64,000 nt of DNA, taken from NCBI GenBank assembly GCA_964487505.1, contig CAZARD010000005.1:16352-80351 (forward strand), in the 5' to 3' direction. The position numbers and the translations under genes are program-made. The stretch comes from JAFDVJ01 sp964487505 (GTDB lineage: Bacteria; Acidobacteriota; Blastocatellia; Pyrinomonadales; Pyrinomonadaceae). The notes under the pieces were generated by a model, which searched no databases, was not told where the DNA came from, and saw nothing but the letters and a program-made list of their open reading frames with translations. Below are positions 59,622-64,000 of the stretch, piece by piece. Numbering within the stretch: position 1 is the first letter of the stretch; each line of letters begins with the position of its first letter.

Positions 59622-59866
59622 AATGGACCGCAATGGACAATGGACAATGGCCGTCAATGGACAATGGCCGTCAATGGACAATGGCCGTCAATGGACAATG
59701 GACAATGGACAGTGGACAATGGCCGTCACTGGATGGTGGGCGGTGGACAATGCATCAACTGAGAATCGCATTCGATGATCTACCGTCCGTTGCCCATTGT
59801 CCGTTGTCCACTGTCCATTGTCCATTGTCCATTGCTTGTCCATTGTCCATTGACCATTGACATTCC
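59622..59866. repeat. Large inverted heptamer arrays (GGACAAT / ATTGTCC)
   Basis: The left array (59622-59752) repeats GGACAAT and a 17-bp higher-order unit CGTCAATGGACAATGGC three times; the right array (59779-59866) repeats ATTGTCC/GTTGTCC. Together they form a potential hairpin of about 245 bp next to an assembly gap. Confidence 0.92.
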
Positions 59867-59892
59867 GTCTTGCCGTTCGGGGCCGTGTGGCT

Positions 59893-59992
59893 NNNNNNNN
59901 NNNNNNNNNNNNNNNNNNNNNNNNNNNNNNNNNNNNNNNNNNNNNNNNNNNNNNNNNNNNNNNNNNNNNNNNNNNNNNNNNNNNNNNNNNNN
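59893..59992. other. Assembly gap (100 N), real gap of unknown size
   Basis: Flanking sequences share no overlap. The start of the following gene is lost here. Confidence 0.85.
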
Positions 59993-60799
59993 TCGGTGTT
60001 CGGATGTACGCGTTGGTCGCCGGAAGATGAACCGATTGATCCGAATCGGTCCGAGTATGTTTTCATCGGCAAGGTCGTTGGCAAGACGCCGCGCGGAGAT
60101 TATCGAATCGAATCATCTCCGCTTGATCGATACACGGTCGGGCTGAAGATTGAAGTGATTGATGCCGTTAATCTGCCGGCGAAGCCAGCCTCCTCTTACG
60201 GACTTTTCCCGTCCAGGACGATGGCGGATTGCAGCGAAGTGGGTTTATCTGAGAGCGAGGTCGATTCGCAGTTTCCCTTGGGCTCGGAAATATTGGTGAT
60301 CGGAGAACCGATCGAGTTCTTAAACAAGGCTCCGGTTCCGGGCGCGGTGATCATCAAATCGAAGTTTCTCGCTTCAAACAAAGGCTTGAAAGGCGGATCG
60401 TTGGCGTCGCCGTTGTCGGTCCTTGACGCAGCCTCGTTCGTGAGTTCCGCGCCGGACCGATTTGAGGCGATGTTTCTGAACTATGGCGTCCTTCTGCTTT
60501 TTGAGGTTCGACGTGACCGCTTTCGATTCGCCGCGGCGAAAAGCGACGATGAGAAGCGATCGGTACTCACGCGACTGGTTCTTAATCCGGTAAACCGTTT
60601 TGACAGCATTCCGCTGTTGCGTGAGTACTTTGAGGACGAAAAGGTCATTTTGGATATATTGGAAAAGCAGGTTCGAATATCGAATGCCTGGGACCTGAAG
60701 CGTGGATTACGCGTCGATCCGATTACCGACGCGGGAGTCGAGATCGAATTGGAAAAAGCGCGAACGCGTCTCTCGACGATGCCGCGACCCAAGCGCTAA
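59993..60799 (+). CDS. Hypothetical protein, 5' end lost in gap
   Basis: 268 residues remain. The sequence after the gap begins SVFGCTRWSPEDEP and contains YVFIGKVVGKTPRGDYRI and LKIEVIDAVNLPA, beta-rich segments, then a helical, charged C-terminal half (VRRDRFRFAAAKSDDEKRSVLTRLVLNPVNRF). I do not recognise the family; secretion cannot be judged. Its spacing to ruvB is 46 bases, so both may be cotranscribed. Confidence 0.7.
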   Translation, partial: SVFGCTRWSPEDEPIDPNRSEYVFIGKVVGKTPRGDYRIESSPLDRYTVGLKIEVIDAVNLPAKPASSYGLFPSRTMADCSEVGLSESEVDSQFPLGSEILVIGEPIEFLNKAPVPGAVIIKSKFLASNKGLKGGSLASPLSVLDAASFVSSAPDRFEAMFLNYGVLLLFEVRRDRFRFAAAKSDDEKRSVLTRLVLNPVNRFDSIPLLREYFEDEKVILDILEKQVRISNAWDLKRGLRVDPITDAGVEIELEKARTRLSTMPRPKR

Positions 60800-60845
60800 G
60801 GCGCGCGCGAACGCGTAAATCCTACGGTTTGACGAACGAAACAAA

Positions 60846-61871
60846 ATGAGCGATTCAATCGAAATCCGCGACGGTCGCGCCCTCGACACAGAGGAGCAGA
60901 TCGAACTGTCTTTGCGGCCAACGAAGCTTGCCGAGTACATCGGCCAGCGCAAGGTGAAGGACAACCTGCGCGTCTTTATGAAGGCGGCGCTGACGCGGCG
61001 CGAGTCGCTCGACCACGTTCTGCTGACCGGGCCTCCCGGGGTCGGAAAGACCACGCTCAGCGCGATCATTTCCAACGAGATGGGATCTCAGCTGAAATCG
61101 ACGGCGGGCCCGATCATCGAAAAAGCCGGCGATCTCGCGGCGCTCCTGACGAATCTTGAAGAGGGCGACGTTCTTTTCATCGACGAGATCCACCGGATGA
61201 ATCCGGCGATCGAGGAAGTCCTTTATCCGGCGATGGAGGATTACAACCTCGACATCATGATCGGTCAGGGCACGGCGGCGCGCTCGATCAAGCTCGATCT
61301 GCCGAAGTTCACGCTCGTCGGAGCGACGACGCGGCCGGGATTGATCACGGCGCCGTTGCGCGGACGGTTCGGGATCATCTTTCATCTCGATTTTTATTCG
61401 ATCGAAGATCTTCAGACGATCGTCGAGCGATCGGCCTCGATCCTCAACGTCGAGATCGATTACTCAGGCGCGAACGAGATCGCGCGGCGTTCGCGCGGGA
61501 CTCCGCGCATCGCCAACCGTTTGCTGCGCCGCGTCCGCGATTATGCCGAGGTCGATTATGACGGAAGGATCAACGAAGAGGTCGCGAAAGACGCGCTCAA
61601 TCGGATGGAGGTCGATACGTTCGGTCTCGATGAGATCGATCGCAAGCTTTTGATGACGATCATCGAAAAATACGATGGCGGTCCGGTGGGACTCAGCACG
61701 CTTTCGGCCGCGATTCACGAAGAAAAAGACTCGATCGAAGAGATAATCGAGCCGTATCTGATCCAGATCGGCTTCCTCAACCGTACCCCGCGCGGCCGCA
61801 CCGTCACGCGGCTTGCCTACGAGCATTTCGGTCTCGATTCATTGCTGCGGGCCGGCACGCTTTTCGGCTAG
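60846..61871 (+). CDS. ruvB: Holliday junction branch-migration helicase RuvB
   Basis: AAA+ motor of 341 residues that drives Holliday junction migration with RuvA. Walker A GPPGVGKTTLS, Walker B LFIDEIHRMNP, the sensor motif GATTRPGLITAPLRGRFGI and the C-terminal winged helix RTPRGRTVTRLAYEHFGL are present. Neither ruvA nor ruvC is adjacent. Confidence 0.98.
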   Translation: MSDSIEIRDGRALDTEEQIELSLRPTKLAEYIGQRKVKDNLRVFMKAALTRRESLDHVLLTGPPGVGKTTLSAIISNEMGSQLKSTAGPIIEKAGDLAALLTNLEEGDVLFIDEIHRMNPAIEEVLYPAMEDYNLDIMIGQGTAARSIKLDLPKFTLVGATTRPGLITAPLRGRFGIIFHLDFYSIEDLQTIVERSASILNVEIDYSGANEIARRSRGTPRIANRLLRRVRDYAEVDYDGRINEEVAKDALNRMEVDTFGLDEIDRKLLMTIIEKYDGGPVGLSTLSAAIHEEKDSIEEIIEPYLIQIGFLNRTPRGRTVTRLAYEHFGLDSLLRAGTLFG

Positions 61872-61892
61872 GTCAAGCGAGGGTCGAAACCC

Positions 61893-61927
61893 CAATCGCA
61901 AATCGCAAATCGAAAATCGCAAATCGA
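61893..61927. repeat. Heptamer array (AATCGCA family)
   Basis: About five AATCGCA/AATCGAA units with a 7-bp period lie between the convergent ruvB and acs genes. Confidence 0.85.
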
Positions 61928-61929
61928 AC

Positions 61930-63885
61930 TTACTCCTCGTCCTCTCTTAACTTCTCCAAGACCGAAAAATCCTCAAGCGTCGTAACGTCGCCGGCGACCG
62001 CGCCGCCGGCCGCGATCTCGCGCAGCAGACGCCGCATGATCTTGCCGGAACGGGTTTTCGGGAGCATGTCTGTGAAACGTATATCGTCGGGTTTCGCCAA
62101 CGCGCCGATCTCTTTCGTGACGTGGTCGCGAAGTTCCTGTTTCAGTTCATCCGAACCGGTCCGTCCGCCCTCGAGCGTGACGAAGGCCGCGATCGCCTGG
62201 CCTTTCAGTTCGTCGGGACGGCCGACGACCGCCGCCTCGGCAACCATCTCGTGCGAGACCAGCGCCGATTCGATCTCGGCCGTGCCAAGCCTGTGGCCAG
62301 AGACGTTGATGACGTCATCGACGCGACCCATTATCCAATAGTACCCGTGCTCGTCGCGACGGGCGCCGTCTCCGGCGAAGTAATTTCCGGGAATTTCGGA
62401 CCAGTAAGCCTGCTTGTAACGCTCGTCGTCGCCCCAGATCGTGCGGAGCATCGAAGGCCACGGATGCTTGATCACCAGATAGCCTCCTTCGCCGGCGGCA
62501 ACGGGCTTCCCCGATTTCGTGACGACATCGACGAGGATTCCCGGAAGAGGACGCGTCGCCGTGCCAGGCACCGTCGGCGTCGCACCGGGCAACGGCGAGA
62601 TCATGATCCCGCCGGTCTCGGTCTGCCACCACGTGTCAACGATCGGGCAACGGCCTTTTCCGATGATCTCGTGATACCACATCCAGGCCTCGGGGTTGAT
62701 CGGCTCGCCAACCGTACCGAGCAGCCGAAGGCTGTCGAGATTATGCCGGAACGGGTGCTGTTCGCCCCATTTGATGAAAGCGCGGATCGCCGTCGGGGCG
62801 GTATAAAAGATCGTGACCTTATGCCGGTCGATCAGTCGCCAGAAACGGTCGGGCTCGGGGTGGTTCGGCGCGCCCTCATACATAAAGACGGTCGCGCCGT
62901 TCGCGAGCGGACCGTAAACGACATAGGTGTGCCCTGTGATCCAACCGATATCGGCGGTGCACCAGTAAACGTCCTCGTCCTTCAAATCGAAAACGAGCTT
63001 TGACGTGTAGACGGCGTGCGTCAGATACCCGCCCGTCGTGTGCAGGATCCCCTTGGGCTTTCCGGTCGTTCCGGAGGTGTAGAGAATGAAAAGCGGATGT
63101 TCGCTGTCGAGGTGCGCGGGTTCGAGTTCGTCCTCAGCGATCTGCATCATTTCGTGCCACCAGTGATCGCGACCGGGCCGCATCTTGACCTCGGAACCCG
63201 TGCGTCTGTAAACGACGACGCTCCGCACCGACGGCGTATGGATGACGGCATCGTCAACCGCGTCCTTGAGCCGGACCTCGGTCCCGCGACGGAACGCGCC
63301 GTCCGCCGTGACGATCATTTTGCAGCCGCAATCGTTGACCCGGTCGCGAATCGCCTCGGCCGAGAATCCGCCGAATATGACGGTGTGCGTCGCGCCGATG
63401 CGCGCGCAGGCGAGCATCGCGATCGCCAGTTCCGGCACGAGCGGCATATAGAGCGCGACGCGGTCGCCCTTCTGCACGCCGAGTTTCTTGAGGACGTTCG
63501 CGAACTTGCAGACCTGCCGGTAGAGCTGCAAATAGGTCAGCGTACGGATCTCGCCTGGCTCGCCTTCCCAGATGATCGCGGCCTTGTTCTTGCGCCACGA
63601 TTTCAAATGACGGTCGATGCAGTTGTATGAGATGTTGAGCTTTCCGCCGACGAACCATTTGGCGTGCGGCTCTTCCCACTCGAGAACCTTGTTCCACTTG
63701 CGGAACCAGTCGAGGTTTCCGGCCTGTTTTGCCCAGAATCCTTGCGGGTCGGCCTCGGCCTCCGCATACATCCGCTCGTATTCTTCAAAAGACTTGAGAT
63801 GCGCTTCCTCGGCAAACTCCTCCGGGGGAGGGAAAACCCGCGATTCGGTCAGGACGGACTTGATGTTCGATGCTTGGTCAGACAT
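61930..63885 (-). CDS. acs: Acetyl-CoA synthetase
   Basis: AMP-forming acetate activation, 651 residues, the normal size. Adenylation motif YTSGTTGKPKGILHTTGGY (about residue 265), TWWQTETGG, YWIMGRVDDVINVSGHRLGTAEIE, and the C-terminal KTRSGKIMRRLLR with the lysine subject to acetylation are present. Start MSDQASNIKSV at 63885 has GGGG-rich sequence before it. Could use acetate released by other pathways. The remaining 115 bases of the window show no gene. Confidence 0.97.
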   Translation of the reverse strand: MSDQASNIKSVLTESRVFPPPEEFAEEAHLKSFEEYERMYAEAEADPQGFWAKQAGNLDWFRKWNKVLEWEEPHAKWFVGGKLNISYNCIDRHLKSWRKNKAAIIWEGEPGEIRTLTYLQLYRQVCKFANVLKKLGVQKGDRVALYMPLVPELAIAMLACARIGATHTVIFGGFSAEAIRDRVNDCGCKMIVTADGAFRRGTEVRLKDAVDDAVIHTPSVRSVVVYRRTGSEVKMRPGRDHWWHEMMQIAEDELEPAHLDSEHPLFILYTSGTTGKPKGILHTTGGYLTHAVYTSKLVFDLKDEDVYWCTADIGWITGHTYVVYGPLANGATVFMYEGAPNHPEPDRFWRLIDRHKVTIFYTAPTAIRAFIKWGEQHPFRHNLDSLRLLGTVGEPINPEAWMWYHEIIGKGRCPIVDTWWQTETGGIMISPLPGATPTVPGTATRPLPGILVDVVTKSGKPVAAGEGGYLVIKHPWPSMLRTIWGDDERYKQAYWSEIPGNYFAGDGARRDEHGYYWIMGRVDDVINVSGHRLGTAEIESALVSHEMVAEAAVVGRPDELKGQAIAAFVTLEGGRTGSDELKQELRDHVTKEIGALAKPDDIRFTDMLPKTRSGKIMRRLLREIAAGGAVAGDVTTLEDFSVLEKLREDEE

Positions 63886-64000
63886 GGGGGCATTTTAGCA
63901 TTTTCAATCAATCCCGTCCTAAACGTTCAAGATCGTTACGCAAAGCGAACGAAACAGCGGCTTCCATTCGGACAAGCGGATATCGGCTCCTTGAGCGTGC

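Overview
The window is a 64 kb scaffold piece from a GC-rich bacterial genome, very probably a metagenome-assembled one. Four runs of exactly 100 N are scaffold joins, and two of them are flanked by an identical 55-bp sequence on both sides, as expected from unmerged de Bruijn contig ends. The gene content suggests a Gram-negative, mostly respiratory heterotroph. My best guess is Acidobacteriota, class Blastocatellia. This is inference from gene content (secreted VCBS/FG-GAP-type proteins, NtrY/NtrX-type signalling, a microcompartment locus like those of Planctomycetes and Acidobacteria), not from a marker-gene comparison.

Layout. 1-5.5 kb: leucine biosynthesis leuA(partial)-leuB-leuC-leuD, then a cystathionine gamma-synthase/lyase family enzyme. 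5.5-7.7 kb: PP2C phosphatase, a membrane-anchored hypothetical protein and an NfeD-like protein. 7.74 kb: tRNA-Leu(UAA). 7.9-11.9 kb: a large secreted repeat protein and a small secreted glycine-zipper protein, each followed by a hairpin terminator. 11.9-12.9 kb: about 1 kb of non-coding, palindrome-rich DNA. 12.9-16.1 kb: amidohydrolase (cut by a gap), malate dehydrogenase and a secreted hypothetical protein. 16.1-20.3 kb: an NtrC-family regulator and NtrY-like kinase with a small secreted protein between them. 20.4-21.3 kb: CPBP protease. 21.4-29.2 kb: an eight-gene operon for a cytosolic [NiFe]-hydrogenase coupled to heterodisulfide reductase (hdrC-hdrB-hdrA-mvhD-mvhG-mvhA-maturation protease-cyclic-nucleotide-binding-like protein). 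30-36 kb: nadC, valS, two receiver-domain proteins, pdxA. 36.4-51.5 kb: the division and cell-wall (dcw) cluster rsmH-ftsL-ftsI-murF-mraY-murD-ftsW-murG-murC-ftsQ-ftsA-ftsZ, ending in an Hfq-like gene. 52-55.5 kb: ZIP transporter, TPM-domain protein, nucleotidyltransferase, LemA. 55.6-59.6 kb: a bacterial microcompartment (BMC) locus with a class II aldolase, one BMC-H, three BMC-P (EutN-like) proteins and a small cysteine-rich protein that looks like cargo or scaffold, with rex just upstream. 60-64 kb: a truncated hypothetical gene, ruvB, acs.

Four points deserve attention. (1) The hydrogenase-Hdr operon promoter carries two perfect 18-bp palindromes. One fits the Rex operator and the other fits CRP-type sites, and rex itself lies in the window, so H2 metabolism is probably tied to NADH/NAD+ redox state. 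(2) The BMC locus encodes an undescribed-looking protein with two amphipathic helices, a coiled coil and a four-cysteine tail. (3) At least ten intergenic spots carry tandem arrays with a strict 7-bp period. They use several unrelated unit sequences and often form head-to-head inverted pairs; this is a genome-wide style of repeat rather than a single family. (4) LeuA ends before its allosteric domain, exactly where one of these arrays begins.
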